64,000 nucleotides of DNA from Tropicibacter sp. R16_0 (GCF_017743935.1 NZ_JAGHRE010000016.1:22847-86846); one strand, 5' to 3'. Counted from the first letter of the stretch, positions 52,528 to 63,054 are shown. Translations and numbers: made by a program. Notes: generated by a model not told the origin, from the sequence alone.

Positions 52528-54749
52528 TGCGTGCGCCAAACCAACCCGAATCCGTCACTCCGCAAGATCTCGCCCGGGTTCTGCCGATCACGGGGTATCT
52601 TGATCGTCTGTCCGGACGGCCCGGCCAGAAGATCGCAGTCAAGGTGAGCGCACAAGGTGGCGGCCAATATGAGGCTGACGTTGTCAGAATTGTCAGTGGT
52701 GATCCGAACCCGTCTGGCCCCGGCCTAATCTACGAGCGGCAGGATTTCGGGAGCGGCACCTATGATGCGCGCTCCCAGTCAATTGATCGTGGTTCCTATG
52801 CGGTGGTCCCAACCGACCCGGTATTCTCAGCCCCGGCACTTTGGTTCTCGGCGCATGTGCAACCCTGGCTGTTGCGTGACACACCATCGACAATCGCCGC
52901 TGCAACTGGGCCTGATGGTTCTGGTTGGCGATTGGAAATGAGCGCCAGTGAACTGCGGTTCTGCCATATAGATGACCAGGGACGGGTTGAAACAGTTGAC
53001 CTGAAGCACGGGATCACACCAAAGAACTGGGTGCGTGCCTGGGCAGGTTTTGATCACTCTGCCGGCCGCGTCGAGCTTGGATATTCTGCCGTGGTCGGCG
53101 ATCTCGAAGGGCGCACCGAACGGCAGGCACCGCTTGGCGATTTTGGCGGGCCATTAAGGCTCTCCTTCGCGGCACGATTGGACGATGACGTGTCGCATGC
53201 GCATTTCAATGGCCGCATAGAGGCGCCGAAACTGCATTTTGCAAGCCCCATGGCCAGCGATGGCCAAAGCGCAGGCAAACTTGCGGCCAGTTGGGATTTT
53301 TCTCAAGGGATCAATACGTCCAGTATTGTGGATTGCGGGCCGCACGGATTGGCCGGTCGCCTTGTGAACTTGCCAACGCGGGCCGTTCGCGGCGTTCATT
53401 GGGACGGAACTGCCATGGATTGGCAAGTTGCGCCCGAACACTATGCGGCAATTCATTTTCATGAGGACGACCTGTCCGACTGTCGCTGGGACACCGACTT
53501 CGAGGTGCATCTGCCCGACGACGTGCGCAGCGGCGTGTATGGCGTGCGGCTTACAAGCCAGGATGGGAGCGACGTGCTCCCTTTCTATGTTTTGCCTGCT
53601 CTTGGCGCACCCAAGGCCCCGATTTGTGTCTTGGCCTCAACACTGACCCATCTGGCATATGCAAACCATGCGCGTGGAAACACGGATACTGCGTTCAGGG
53701 CGCGGATGAATGACTGGGGGGCTGCTGCCAACGCAGATGACTACCCGATCTACGGCAGATCGACATATAATTTTCACCCGGACGGAAGTGGCATAAGCCT
53801 GTCGTCCCGCCTGCGGCCAGTGCTGTCGATGCGGCCGGGATACCTGACCTTTGACGATCCGCGTGGGTCCGGCCTCAGACACTTTCCGGCGGACACGCAT
53901 CTGACCTATTGGCTTGAACAAAAACAGCTCGAATTCGACATCGTGACGGACGAAGACCTGGATGACGAAGGCGCGCAATTGCTGGACGGCTATCAAACGG
54001 TCGTCACAGGGTCGCATCCTGAATATCACACCCCGCGAATGCTCGACGCGCTGCAAACGTACCGGGATACCGGTGGAAAGCTGGTCTATCTTGGCGGCAA
54101 TGGGTTTTATTGGCGTATCGCACGACGACCCGAGCAACCCGGCGTGATCGAGATACGCCGAACCGAGGGCGGCATTCGTGCCTGGGCTGCCGATACCGGC
54201 GAAGCGTATCATCAGCTGGATGGCGGCTATGGCGGCCTGTGGCGACGCAACGGGCGCCCGCCACAAGCCTTGGTTGGTGTTGGATTTTCCGCGCAGGGTG
54301 TTTTCGACGGAAGCTACTATCTCCGCACCAAGGCGTCTTTTGACAAAGAGTATTCATGGATATTCGACGGCGTCTCAGAGGAACGGCTTGGCGACTACGG
54401 GTACTCGGGCGGAGGGGCTGCAGGCTTTGAACTGGATCGCTCTGATACGGCACTTGGTACGCCTGAAAACACGGTTATCCTTGCGGTCAGCACAAAGCAC
54501 GGTGACAGCTTTGTCCCAGTGCCCGAAGAACTGCTCAGTCATCTTCACACAGTCACAGGCGAACCGCCGAAAGACCTCATCCGGTCCGAGATGATCTATT
54601 CCCGCCTCAAAGGCGGGGGCGCTTTGTTTTCAGTTGGCTCAATCACATTCTGCGGCAGCCTACTCAGCAACGCATGCGAAAACGGGGTGTCAAAAGTACT
54701 GGAGAACGTTCTGCGCCGCTTCACTTCAGGTGACCAAGGCTTGAAATAG
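52527..54749 (+). CDS. N,N-dimethylformamidase large-subunit homologue
   Basis: A 740-residue protein. N,N-dimethylformamidase has a mononuclear iron bound by Tyr, His and Glu; here a matching HxE occurs at His497-Glu499 (VVTGSHPEYHT), and Tyr414 (RSTYNFHPDG) is a plausible third ligand. The N-terminal region (about 90-300) is a lectin-like beta-sandwich and the C-terminal part a flavodoxin/amidohydrolase-like domain. No gene for the small DMFase subunit is next to it. It probably cuts an amide or related C-N bond, with the coupled aminotransferase acting on the product. Confidence 0.87.
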   Translation: MRAPNQPESVTPQDLARVLPITGYLDRLSGRPGQKIAVKVSAQGGGQYEADVVRIVSGDPNPSGPGLIYERQDFGSGTYDARSQSIDRGSYAVVPTDPVFSAPALWFSAHVQPWLLRDTPSTIAAATGPDGSGWRLEMSASELRFCHIDDQGRVETVDLKHGITPKNWVRAWAGFDHSAGRVELGYSAVVGDLEGRTERQAPLGDFGGPLRLSFAARLDDDVSHAHFNGRIEAPKLHFASPMASDGQSAGKLAASWDFSQGINTSSIVDCGPHGLAGRLVNLPTRAVRGVHWDGTAMDWQVAPEHYAAIHFHEDDLSDCRWDTDFEVHLPDDVRSGVYGVRLTSQDGSDVLPFYVLPALGAPKAPICVLASTLTHLAYANHARGNTDTAFRARMNDWGAAANADDYPIYGRSTYNFHPDGSGISLSSRLRPVLSMRPGYLTFDDPRGSGLRHFPADTHLTYWLEQKQLEFDIVTDEDLDDEGAQLLDGYQTVVTGSHPEYHTPRMLDALQTYRDTGGKLVYLGGNGFYWRIARRPEQPGVIEIRRTEGGIRAWAADTGEAYHQLDGGYGGLWRRNGRPPQALVGVGFSAQGVFDGSYYLRTKASFDKEYSWIFDGVSEERLGDYGYSGGGAAGFELDRSDTALGTPENTVILAVSTKHGDSFVPVPEELLSHLHTVTGEPPKDLIRSEMIYSRLKGGGALFSVGSITFCGSLLSNACENGVSKVLENVLRRFTSGDQGLK

Positions 54750-54968
54750 TGACGCTCCTGAAGCAGTTGGCCCAGGTCATAGAACAGCAAGCTTTCAACG
54801 ACCGGTCTCGGACAATGCTGTAGCTGAGCCAACGAGAACCAGCGCAAAGGTCGTCTAGTCCAATCCGGCAAGGGCGCGCATATAGCACTGGCCCGAGCCA
54901 GGAACCCGCTTGCCCTCTTGGACGCCCTCGGTGCTTGCCCAAGACCAGACGCATCACGCGGCATCTGA

Positions 54969-57900
54969 TCAGGCGATGCTCAGCTCCCAGATATTTGCTG
55001 TCTCATCGTCGAACTGGAAATACTCCACGTTCACAAGACTGTCGGTACCGTCTGCGCCGGTGACCATCACTTCTGTCGAAGATGTACGTGTCAGGGTGTA
55101 GTCAGCGCGGTTGCCATTGAACAATGCGAAGTCCGAGCTCGCGCCGCCATCAAGCGTGTCATTGCCAGCCCCGCCTTTGAGGTAGTCAATGCCGCCATAA
55201 CCAAGCAAGTAGTCGTCGCCATCAAGCCCGGACAGCTGGTTGCGCTCGCGGTTGCCCTCCAGCCGATCATCGAAGTCGGTGCCGACAAGGTTCTCAATTT
55301 CAAAATAGAGATCCCGGATCGCATCGCCAGCCGAGCCAAAGCCCGTTTGCTGGCCGTTGAATTCGCCCGCGCCGTTGCGCAGGGACGCGATCACGCCAGA
55401 GGTCGATTGGAAATACGTCACCGTGTCCAGACCATCGCCGCCGAAATACCGCTCGCGCCCTCCGGTGGACCCCACGAACCAGTCATAGCCGCCCAGCCCA
55501 CGGAAATCGTTCTGCTGCGCGTCACCATAGAACACATCCTGATGGCTCGACCCCGTGACGCGTTCAACCGAGATCAACGTCAGCCCTTGGGCCAGTCCTG
55601 TGCTTTGCGACGGATCAGAAAGGTCGAGCGTCACGCCGCCCACCGCTGCCCCCATCGGGGGGGCGCCATTGAACAAAAAGACATCCTCTACAACCGGCGC
55701 GCCCGAGGATGGGGCCTCGAGGAAGGTGATCATGTCGAGCCCGTTCCCACCGTTGAGCGTGTCATTGCCGGGCGTGGCTATGAACCAGTCATAGTCCCCC
55801 AATCCGCGCAGCTCATCATCGCCATCTGACCCGCGCAGCACATCCGTGAAAATCGAACCGGTTCCCCGTTCGATCGATGTAAGGGTATCGACCTCTCCAC
55901 CAAAGATCCGGGCCCGGCCTGCGCCCAGATCCAGATCCAGCAGAAAGTTCGTTCCGCGACCGGGAACCTCTACGAGGTCCGAGTAAGAGATCATGTCGCG
56001 CCCCGGTCCCCCATCGACCGTGTCATTTCCGCGGCCCGGTATGATCCAGTCAAACCCCTCCTCTGCAAAGAACTGCTGGGGCTCGTCCGTCCCTTCCAGC
56101 GTCTCCGACGCAGCAGTTCCGGTAATTGCATTCAGGCGAAAGGCATCGGCAAAACTGAGTCTGATATCGTTGAATTGCAGGAACTCGATATCGGTATCGA
56201 TGGTGTCGTTGCCTTCTGCCGATGTAATCAACAGGCCGTTCCGAACGCTTGAGTCGATTGGCGACACCAACTCGATACTGGCCACGGAAACGTCGGTGCT
56301 GACGATGTTGAAGTGCGCCGTGTCCGATCCGTTGCCACCACCCAGAAAATCATCGCCGACGCCGCCATCCAGTGTGTCGTCGCCCGACGCCCCGATCAGG
56401 CGGTCGTTGCCCGCGCCGCCGTACATTTCGTCGTTGCCGTCACCACCATCCAGGCTGTCATCGCCGCCGCGTCCGACCAAAGTGTCGTCTCCACCTTCGC
56501 CCCTGAGCGAATTGTCAGCTTCTGACCCGCTGATGACCTCTGTTCCGATGCTGCCGAACACATTTTCAATGTTGGTCAGCGTGGTGAAATCAGCCCCCTG
56601 GAAAGTCGCGCCATTCACGATGTCGAGGATCAGTTCGCCCTCAACAAAACTGGCAAATGACTGGACATAGGTGTCGATCCCGTCACCCCCATCGATCCTG
56701 TTTCTTGCACCAAAGAGATCCTGGAAGACATCGTTGCCAGCGCCGCCCTCCAACGTGTCCGTGTCGCCCCATCCAACAAGGGTGTCATTGCCACTGCCGC
56801 CGAACAGCATGTCAAATCCGTTGCCGCCATGCAGGAAATCGTTTCCGGACAAACCGGACAATGTGTCCTGACCGTCGAGGCCAAAGAGACGATCCCGTAC
56901 CGAGGCATCGTCACGCCCGTTCATGCGATTGTTGTCCGCGTTTCCGGTGCCGCTGAGGTCACCGAGCGTGCCACTCAGGGTCAGGTGCTCAAGGTTGTCA
57001 CCCAAGGTGTAATTGATTGTCGTTATGACGGAATCCAGGTCGATCGTATCGCCTTCGACGATCACGTCACCGACATTGTCCACATAGTAGATATCGTTGC
57101 CGTCACCGCCGACCATGGTATCAGCACCCGCACCACCGTTGAGACGGTCGATGACAAATCCGCTGCCACCAATCAGGCTGTCATTGCCACCAAAGCCAAA
57201 CAACGTGTTGGATTGCCCATTGCCGGTCAGAACGTTGTTGCCGTCGTTACCTGCCCCAACCACGGCCGAGCCAATCAGCGTCAAGTTCTCAACATTGGCA
57301 TAGTTCGACGTCGACAGGTTTGCAGACACAGAGGACACAAGCAGGTCGATCCCGCCACCGACGTCTTCGACAATGACATCCAGAAGGTCATCCACGCGCA
57401 GCGTGTCATTCCCGCCACCGCCAAAAAGCGTGTCGGCACCACCGCGTCCATCCAGATCGTCATTGCCGGTAAATCCAAACAGTTGGTTTGCGGCACCATC
57501 GCCCACCAAGGTGTCGTCGCCCACGTTTCCGCGGACACCCTCGACACTCGTCAGGCTGAGCAAACCGTTCGTGAGTGAAAACGCACCACCGCCAAGATCG
57601 CGTTCGATGCTGTAGTCACCTGTGGTGAGATTAAGGCTGAAGTCCGCGTCGCCGATAAGGTCGACAAGATCAATGCCGGTCCCGCCATTGAATGATCCGG
57701 CGAACAAGATGTTCGACGCGCCGTTGAGCGCCAGCCAGTCATCACCGGCATTTCCGAAAATGGTGTTGTTTCCGGCGCCCGCGTTCAGGGTGTCATTGCC
57801 AAGGCCGCCATCCAAATAGTCGTCGCCAGCACCGTCATGGATGACATCGTTTCCGCCCTGCCCCAACAGCGTGTCATTTCCGTCGCCGCCGTTCAGCGTA

Positions 57901-60900
57901 TCGTCCCCACCGCCGCCGGTGATGTAGTTGTTCAACGCATTGCCCGTGGCCACTGCGGAAACACCGATCAAGGTCAAATTCTCGATTGCATCCGTTCCAG
58001 CGTTCGGCTGGCTGAGGTCAAAGCTGAACGTGGAAAAGACCAGGTCAACGCCGGATCCGTTGTTTTCAATGACATCGTTCACGCTGTCCACAAAGAAGGT
58101 GTCGTCGCCATCCGAGCTGATCAGGGTGTCATCACCGGTTCCACCGTTCAGTATGCCCGTGCCAACAAGCCGGTCATTACCGGCCTCTCCCAACAGCGTG
58201 TCTCGTCCTGCGCCACCCGCAAGCGTATCGTCACCGGCACCGCCCAGAAGGCTGTCATTGCCATCCCCACCGTCGATGCTGTCGTTGCCGTCGCCGCCAT
58301 CAAGCGTGTCATTGCCACCGCGGCCAACAAGGGTGTCATCGCCTGCGCGACCTTCCAGGATCTGTTCCGAACTCGAGCCCAGCAAATAGTTGTTGCCCAA
58401 AGAGCCGCGCAATATGCCGCCTGCCTGGAAAATATACCCGTTTTCAACGCCTTCAATGGTGCTAAGCCCGGCCATCCCATCAAACCGGATGGTACCCGCA
58501 GTTTCGGTCGCGCTCGCCCCGGTTCCGGTGATCGTCGACAGTTCCACCACCAGGTTCGCAAGCGAACCCGTTACAAGGTTGTCGATACCAGTGCCGCCGA
58601 GGATGCTGGCGTTTCCGTCGAAATCCGACCGCAGCCTGATTTCATCATCGTCACTGTCACCGCGGAACTCTCCGCCGCCCGCGCCCGCTTCGAGCGTATC
58701 GTTCCCGGTGCCGCCTTCCAGACTGTCCCGCCCTGCGCCGGATCTCAGCAGGTCATTGCCGTTGTTGCCCGACAGCACATCATTGCCGTCGCCGCCGACC
58801 AGAGTGTCGTTGCCGTTGCTGGCGGTGATGAAATCGTCGCCTGCACCACCATCGATGGAATTGTCCTGCAGGTTACCTTCGATTCTGTTGTCGAGGTCGT
58901 TGCCGACACCGTTGATGGCCTGATCGCCTTCGAGTTCGAGCCTCTCAATCCCAGCAGCAAGTATGTAGCTCACGGTGGTGGAGACAACGTCGAGATCGCC
59001 GCCTGTATCGATCACCCGATCGCGTGCGTCATCCACGACGTAGGTGTCGTTGCCTTCGCCGCCTTCCATACTGTCTTCGCCGCTGCCGCCGTCCAACAGA
59101 TCATCGCCGGCACCGCCGATCAGCGTGTCGTCACCACTTCCCCCAAGAAGCGTATCATCCCCATCACGCCCCTCAAGGCGGTCTGATCCTCCTTCCCCTC
59201 GGAACGTGTTGTCGCGCTCGTTCCCGATCATCACATTGTTCAGACCGTTGCCCGATCCGGATCGCCCGCCCGCCAACAGGGTGAGGTTTTCGACCCCTCC
59301 GTTGTTGGGTGCCAAACTGCCAAGCGTGCCCTGATTGAGGTCGAAGTTGTCCAGACTGCTGCGAACCTCGTCGATACCTGATCCGGAGTTCTGGACGACA
59401 TCGCCCGTGTTATCGACGATGAACACATCGCCGGATCCTCTGCCGATCAATGTGTCCGCACCGGTGCCACCATCCAGAGTGTCACTGCCGAACCCACCGA
59501 CCAGGCTGTCGTCGCCGTCCAGGCCAAAAAGGGCGTTCCCATCATCATTGGCGGTGATGACGTTGTCGTATGCGTTGCCCGTGCCGCTGGTTGCGCCGCT
59601 CAGCAATGTCAGGTTTTCGATCGGCCGCGCGGATTGATTGTAGCGGCTGTCATCCAGGCTGAAGGTGGCCAGGCTGGTCCGTATCTCGTCTACGCCAGAT
59701 GCGCCCTCGCTTTGGATAACGTCGTTGACATTGTCGATATAGAAGATGTCGCTGCCTGTACCGCCATCCATCGTGTCGACACCGGTGCCGCCGTCAAGGA
59801 CATCATCTCCACGATTGCCCAAAAGGCTATCGTCGCCTTCATTGCCTTCCAAAGTGTCGTTTCCGGTCCCCGACTGAAGCGTGTCGTTTCCGAGGCCACC
59901 GACGATCGAGTTGTCCCCTTCGCCCCCGTCGAGGCTGTCGTTATCATCGCCGCCGTTGATCGTGTCATTGCCGTCGCCTGCGAATATTCTGTCGTCTCCA
60001 GCGTTGCCGTCGACCGTGTCGTCGCCCCCGCCTGCGCCTATGGTGTCCGCTCCGGCACCACCGGTTATGGTGTCGTCACCGTTTCCACTGATTACGTTGT
60101 CATCGCCAGTTCCGCCGGAAAACACATGGCTGCCGGATCCCGTCGAAACCAGCCTGTCGTTCCCACCGCCGCCTTCCATCGTGTTGTTGCCAAAGCTGGC
60201 TTCCAACGTGTCGTTACCTTCTCCGCCGACAAGGCTGTCATCGTGGTCACCGCCGATCAGGCTGTCGTCACCGGCGCCACCCTCCAAAGTATCTTCGTCA
60301 ATTCCGCCGTTCAGCGTGTCGTTGCCTTCTCCGCCTTCCAGCAGATCGTTGCCGCGGCTGCCAAAGAGACTGTCATTTCCGATCCCGCCGCGCAGCGTAT
60401 CGTTCTGGTTTCTCCCAAAGAGCGTGTCATCGCCTTCGGCACCGCTCAAATCGCTTGCCGTGGCAGAACCTTGCAAGAGGTTGTTCAAGGCATTGCCGAC
60501 ACCCGTGGTCGAGCCTGTCGGCAGTGTAAGGTTCTCAATACCGCCGTCAGCACCTTCCCATTCCACCCGATCGAGGGAAAATGACGCCAGCGTTGTCTGA
60601 ATTTCATCGATGTCGGTTCCTGTTTCGACAATCTGATCCCCGGCGTTGTCGACCACATATCGGTCAGACCCAAGGCCCCCGATCATCGAATCCGCATCGG
60701 CTCCCCCATCGAGCGTGTCATTGCCCGAACCACCTTCCAAGGTGTCCTCGCCCGCATCGCCAACCAGGCTGACATTCCCGTTCGATCCAGACAAGCTGTC
60801 GTCGCCAACACCGCCACTGAGGCTGTCATCGCCACCGCCGCCGATCACGGTGTCATTCCCAGCCTGACCGAAAAGCGCGTTGGCAGCTGCGTTGCCGCGC

Positions 60901-61118
60901 AAAACATTGTCAATGCCGCTACCGACACCGCTGACTGCACCCGTCAACAACGTCAGGTTTTCAACAGGCGACCCACCTACGCCACCGCTGTATGCCGGTA
61001 CCTGCAGATTCAAAGTGGTCAGCGTTGTCCGGATTTCGTCGATACCAGAACCGATTTCGGAAATGACATCCGATGTGCTGTCGATGATGTAGACGTCGTT
61101 GCCTTCGCCACCTTCCAT
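54969..61118 (-). CDS. RTX-type calcium-binding repeat protein, C-terminal part (frameshifted from the next frame)
   Basis: This open frame codes for about 2,050 residues of glycine/aspartate-rich nonapeptide repeats (GGxGxDxLx), such as DDTLEGGSGNDTLDGGADA, in many blocks. The blocks are interrupted by about 80-residue units (SDVISEIGSGIDEIRTTL, VENLTLLTGAVSGVGSG) repeated roughly ten times. Such proteins bind Ca2+ and are exported by type I secretion; the C-terminal end (VEYFQFDDETANIW) resembles a secretion signal and is shared with the neighbour at 63.7 kb. The true start is in the other frame (see the next entry). No secretion system is in the window. Confidence 0.9.
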   Translation of the reverse strand: MEGGEGNDVYIIDSTSDVISEIGSGIDEIRTTLTTLNLQVPAYSGGVGGSPVENLTLLTGAVSGVGSGIDNVLRGNAAANALFGQAGNDTVIGGGGDDSLSGGVGDDSLSGSNGNVSLVGDAGEDTLEGGSGNDTLDGGADADSMIGGLGSDRYVVDNAGDQIVETGTDIDEIQTTLASFSLDRVEWEGADGGIENLTLPTGSTTGVGNALNNLLQGSATASDLSGAEGDDTLFGRNQNDTLRGGIGNDSLFGSRGNDLLEGGEGNDTLNGGIDEDTLEGGAGDDSLIGGDHDDSLVGGEGNDTLEASFGNNTMEGGGGNDRLVSTGSGSHVFSGGTGDDNVISGNGDDTITGGAGADTIGAGGGDDTVDGNAGDDRIFAGDGNDTINGGDDNDSLDGGEGDNSIVGGLGNDTLQSGTGNDTLEGNEGDDSLLGNRGDDVLDGGTGVDTMDGGTGSDIFYIDNVNDVIQSEGASGVDEIRTSLATFSLDDSRYNQSARPIENLTLLSGATSGTGNAYDNVITANDDGNALFGLDGDDSLVGGFGSDTLDGGTGADTLIGRGSGDVFIVDNTGDVVQNSGSGIDEVRSSLDNFDLNQGTLGSLAPNNGGVENLTLLAGGRSGSGNGLNNVMIGNERDNTFRGEGGSDRLEGRDGDDTLLGGSGDDTLIGGAGDDLLDGGSGEDSMEGGEGNDTYVVDDARDRVIDTGGDLDVVSTTVSYILAAGIERLELEGDQAINGVGNDLDNRIEGNLQDNSIDGGAGDDFITASNGNDTLVGGDGNDVLSGNNGNDLLRSGAGRDSLEGGTGNDTLEAGAGGGEFRGDSDDDEIRLRSDFDGNASILGGTGIDNLVTGSLANLVVELSTITGTGASATETAGTIRFDGMAGLSTIEGVENGYIFQAGGILRGSLGNNYLLGSSSEQILEGRAGDDTLVGRGGNDTLDGGDGNDSIDGGDGNDSLLGGAGDDTLAGGAGRDTLLGEAGNDRLVGTGILNGGTGDDTLISSDGDDTFFVDSVNDVIENNGSGVDLVFSTFSFDLSQPNAGTDAIENLTLIGVSAVATGNALNNYITGGGGDDTLNGGDGNDTLLGQGGNDVIHDGAGDDYLDGGLGNDTLNAGAGNNTIFGNAGDDWLALNGASNILFAGSFNGGTGIDLVDLIGDADFSLNLTTGDYSIERDLGGGAFSLTNGLLSLTSVEGVRGNVGDDTLVGDGAANQLFGFTGNDDLDGRGGADTLFGGGGNDTLRVDDLLDVIVEDVGGGIDLLVSSVSANLSTSNYANVENLTLIGSAVVGAGNDGNNVLTGNGQSNTLFGFGGNDSLIGGSGFVIDRLNGGAGADTMVGGDGNDIYYVDNVGDVIVEGDTIDLDSVITTINYTLGDNLEHLTLSGTLGDLSGTGNADNNRMNGRDDASVRDRLFGLDGQDTLSGLSGNDFLHGGNGFDMLFGGSGNDTLVGWGDTDTLEGGAGNDVFQDLFGARNRIDGGDGIDTYVQSFASFVEGELILDIVNGATFQGADFTTLTNIENVFGSIGTEVISGSEADNSLRGEGGDDTLVGRGGDDSLDGGDGNDEMYGGAGNDRLIGASGDDTLDGGVGDDFLGGGNGSDTAHFNIVSTDVSVASIELVSPIDSSVRNGLLITSAEGNDTIDTDIEFLQFNDIRLSFADAFRLNAITGTAASETLEGTDEPQQFFAEEGFDWIIPGRGNDTVDGGPGRDMISYSDLVEVPGRGTNFLLDLDLGAGRARIFGGEVDTLTSIERGTGSIFTDVLRGSDGDDELRGLGDYDWFIATPGNDTLNGGNGLDMITFLEAPSSGAPVVEDVFLFNGAPPMGAAVGGVTLDLSDPSQSTGLAQGLTLISVERVTGSSHQDVFYGDAQQNDFRGLGGYDWFVGSTGGRERYFGGDGLDTVTYFQSTSGVIASLRNGAGEFNGQQTGFGSAGDAIRDLYFEIENLVGTDFDDRLEGNRERNQLSGLDGDDYLLGYGGIDYLKGGAGNDTLDGGASSDFALFNGNRADYTLTRTSSTEVMVTGADGTDSLVNVEYFQFDDETANIWELSIA

Positions 61119-62023
61119 CGTGTCGGCGCCTGATCCGCCATCCAGGGTGTCGTTGCCGGTGCCCCCACAAGGCTGTCGTTGCCGGCATCCCCCTGCAGAA
61201 GGTTGTTACCTGCGGTCGATGTCAGGGTGTCTGCGCCATCCCCACCGATCAGCGTGTCATTACCTGCGCCTGCAAACAGAGTGTCGTTGCCGTCGCCCCC
61301 ATCTAGCGTGTTGTCACCATCGTCAGCCAAAGGATCAAAATTCTGATTTGACGCGAAAAACCCGCCTCTGATTTCGTCATTTCCCCGGTTGCCCGCCAGA
61401 CTGTCGTTGAAATCTATGTCCGAGGGGGTTGAGACGTTGTCGGCACCAAGGATTGTATCGTTGCCGGTACCACCCACCACGGTATCCGCACCTGTGCCTC
61501 CGAGCACCAGGTAGTTCCCGCTGAACACAGTGATCAGGTCATTCCCTGCTTCACCATGCATCTGACCGTTTATGCCAGCCGCCGCTTCCAGCGTGTCATT
61601 GCCGCCACCGGCAAAAATGAAATTGGCGTCGAAAATGTAGTCGTTGCTGTTGAAAATGATCGTTGTTTGTGTACCGACATCAAAGATGCTTTCGCTGACT
61701 TGTGTAAACGTATTTCCCATGACGGACATCCCGCCATCAATCACGTTATCAAGCTGATTTCCTGAAAGGACGGCGCCGTTGGCACCTCGAAACTGCAATC
61801 GCTCAACGAAATCCGGTATTCTGTAGCTGCCGACAGAATAGATAACGAGGTCATCGCCTTCGTTGTTTTGTTCGATGATCGTAACGCCTGCCTCATCAAC
61901 GATGTAAACATCGTCGCCAGCCAGCCCGATCAGCGTGTCAGCGCCCCCAAGACCATTGATGGTGTCCTCGATCGCGGTCCCTGTCAGCGTTTCCGCAGCA
62001 GGTGTTCCATTCCGTAACGGCAT
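61019..62023 (-). CDS. RTX-type repeat protein, N-terminal part
   Basis: The N-terminal 280 or so residues of the same protein. It begins MPLRNGTPAAETLTGTA and carries the first repeat units (VYIVDEAGVTIIEQNNEGDD, FIFAGGGNDTLEAAAG). The frame remains RTX-like until LVGAP, where it runs into non-repeat sequence. Continuity with the larger frame is restored if one base is added in the C5/G5 run at 61162-61166. With it, the gene is 62023 to 54969, about 2,351 residues. Confidence 0.85.
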   Translation of the reverse strand: MPLRNGTPAAETLTGTAIEDTINGLGGADTLIGLAGDDVYIVDEAGVTIIEQNNEGDDLVIYSVGSYRIPDFVERLQFRGANGAVLSGNQLDNVIDGGMSVMGNTFTQVSESIFDVGTQTTIIFNSNDYIFDANFIFAGGGNDTLEAAAGINGQMHGEAGNDLITVFSGNYLVLGGTGADTVVGGTGNDTILGADNVSTPSDIDFNDSLAGNRGNDEIRGGFFASNQNFDPLADDGDNTLDGGDGNDTLFAGAGNDTLIGGDGADTLTSTAGNNLLQGDAGNDSLVGAPATTPWMADQAPTRWKVAKATTSTSSTAHRMSFPKSVLVSTKSGQR

Positions 62024-62522
62024 ACTGTGGCCCCCCCCAGTATTTTAGGCCTAAGTCCCGCGATAATTCGCTTTTGGGTTCAGAGCCTAATGACCTTGGT
62101 AGCGGAAATGGCCTCATCCGTCCAACTTATAGCACTTTGCACAACGTATGATTTTCTTATGGCTTCCGGTAAGAACCGACCTCGGGGGAGCGAAAATGTT
62201 TCTTTCCAAAGGGTTGAAACCCTTGAAAGCAGGGTTGTCACTTCCCTTGGTAAACTCGGAGAATTCCTCTGCATCACGCCCAGCCAAACCCACCGCCTGG
62301 ATGCTGATGCAATGACCAAAGCAGTCCATTTTCCGAAACATGCAGACGTCCAGGGCGCGAAAACCAAAAAAAGCGTTCAAGCACGTTGGCGCAAATCAAC
62401 CCAAATCTTCAGTGTATTTTTGTGGTGGTGCGGGTGGGGCGCACCTAATTTTCGTTACAATTCTGATACTTACTAAAATTTTGTGTAAAAAATGTGAACT
62501 GGAGGCTGCATTTTGTTCTGCT
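62024..62522. other. Intergenic region upstream of the RTX gene
   Basis: No gene is supported in these 499 bases. The right end (62440-62510) is AT-rich. Open frames on both strands lack family resemblance and ribosome-binding sites. The RTX promoter should be within the left half. Confidence 0.45.
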
Positions 62523-62810
62523 CTACCCCGGCCCGGGTTGTTCCGGCCGCATAGGTAGACCGTTGGGCGCTTCGACATCATGAGCGATCAACCACTCGCG
62601 AATCCGCGCCCACCTGTCAGAATTGTTGGGTGTCGCCCGCCATTCATCCAACTCGCGCAAACGCCGTTCGAGATCCGGCCACCATGGCAGCTTGATCCGC
62701 AGCCCGTGACGCCTGGCCCAAGCTCGCAGCGGCTTTTCCCAATCAACCACTTCGTGGTCTTCAAGTAGAATATCGAGATCGTGCGGGATGGCGTTAGGCC
62801 AGGCGGGCAT
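62523..62810 (-). CDS. Small hypothetical protein
   Basis: A 95-residue acidic/basic protein rich in Trp and Arg (VDWEKPLRAWARRHGLRIKLPWWPDLERRL in overlapping parts). I do not recognise a family. The ATG at 62810 has AGGA six bases before. It lies between two RTX genes and could be independent of them. It may also be a spurious frame. Confidence 0.5.
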   Translation of the reverse strand: MPAWPNAIPHDLDILLEDHEVVDWEKPLRAWARRHGLRIKLPWWPDLERRLRELDEWRATPNNSDRWARIREWLIAHDVEAPNGLPMRPEQPGPG

Positions 62811-63054
62811 GATCATTCCTACAACGGCGACAAGAGACGCTTTTAATGTCGATTCTTCGTTCGTATTTCGTCTTGCACACCGCATTAGTGCAAGACTGTA
62901 ATTCTACCTGAGACTGATCCATGAACCTGTGATAACTGACCTTACTAATTGGCTGTCTGCTCATTGGATGTTCCCCAAGTGTTCCACCATTTTTACGGGG
63001 TACCCCGGGGCCAAGGAACGGGTCAATCACTGAATAGCTATAGAACGCAAGACT

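Noticed and set aside
54750..54968. Minus-strand frame at 54596-54964 as a possible transposase remnant
   Set aside because: I see no transposase motif, terminal repeats or target duplication. Most of the frame overlaps the end of the DMFase-like gene.
57837..59186. Long plus-strand frames opposite the RTX repeats (rich in Val/Ala/Ile/Asp)
   Set aside because: The repetitive GC-rich repeats keep the opposite strand open. The composition mirrors the repeats and there is no start signal.
54969..62023. Regular spacing of repeats reminiscent of a CRISPR array
   Set aside because: The repeats are translated nonapeptides of 27 bases with varying sequence and no unique spacers.
62027..62476. 149-residue plus-strand frame upstream of the RTX gene
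   Set aside because: There is no ribosome-binding site, and I recognise no family or coherent domain in it.
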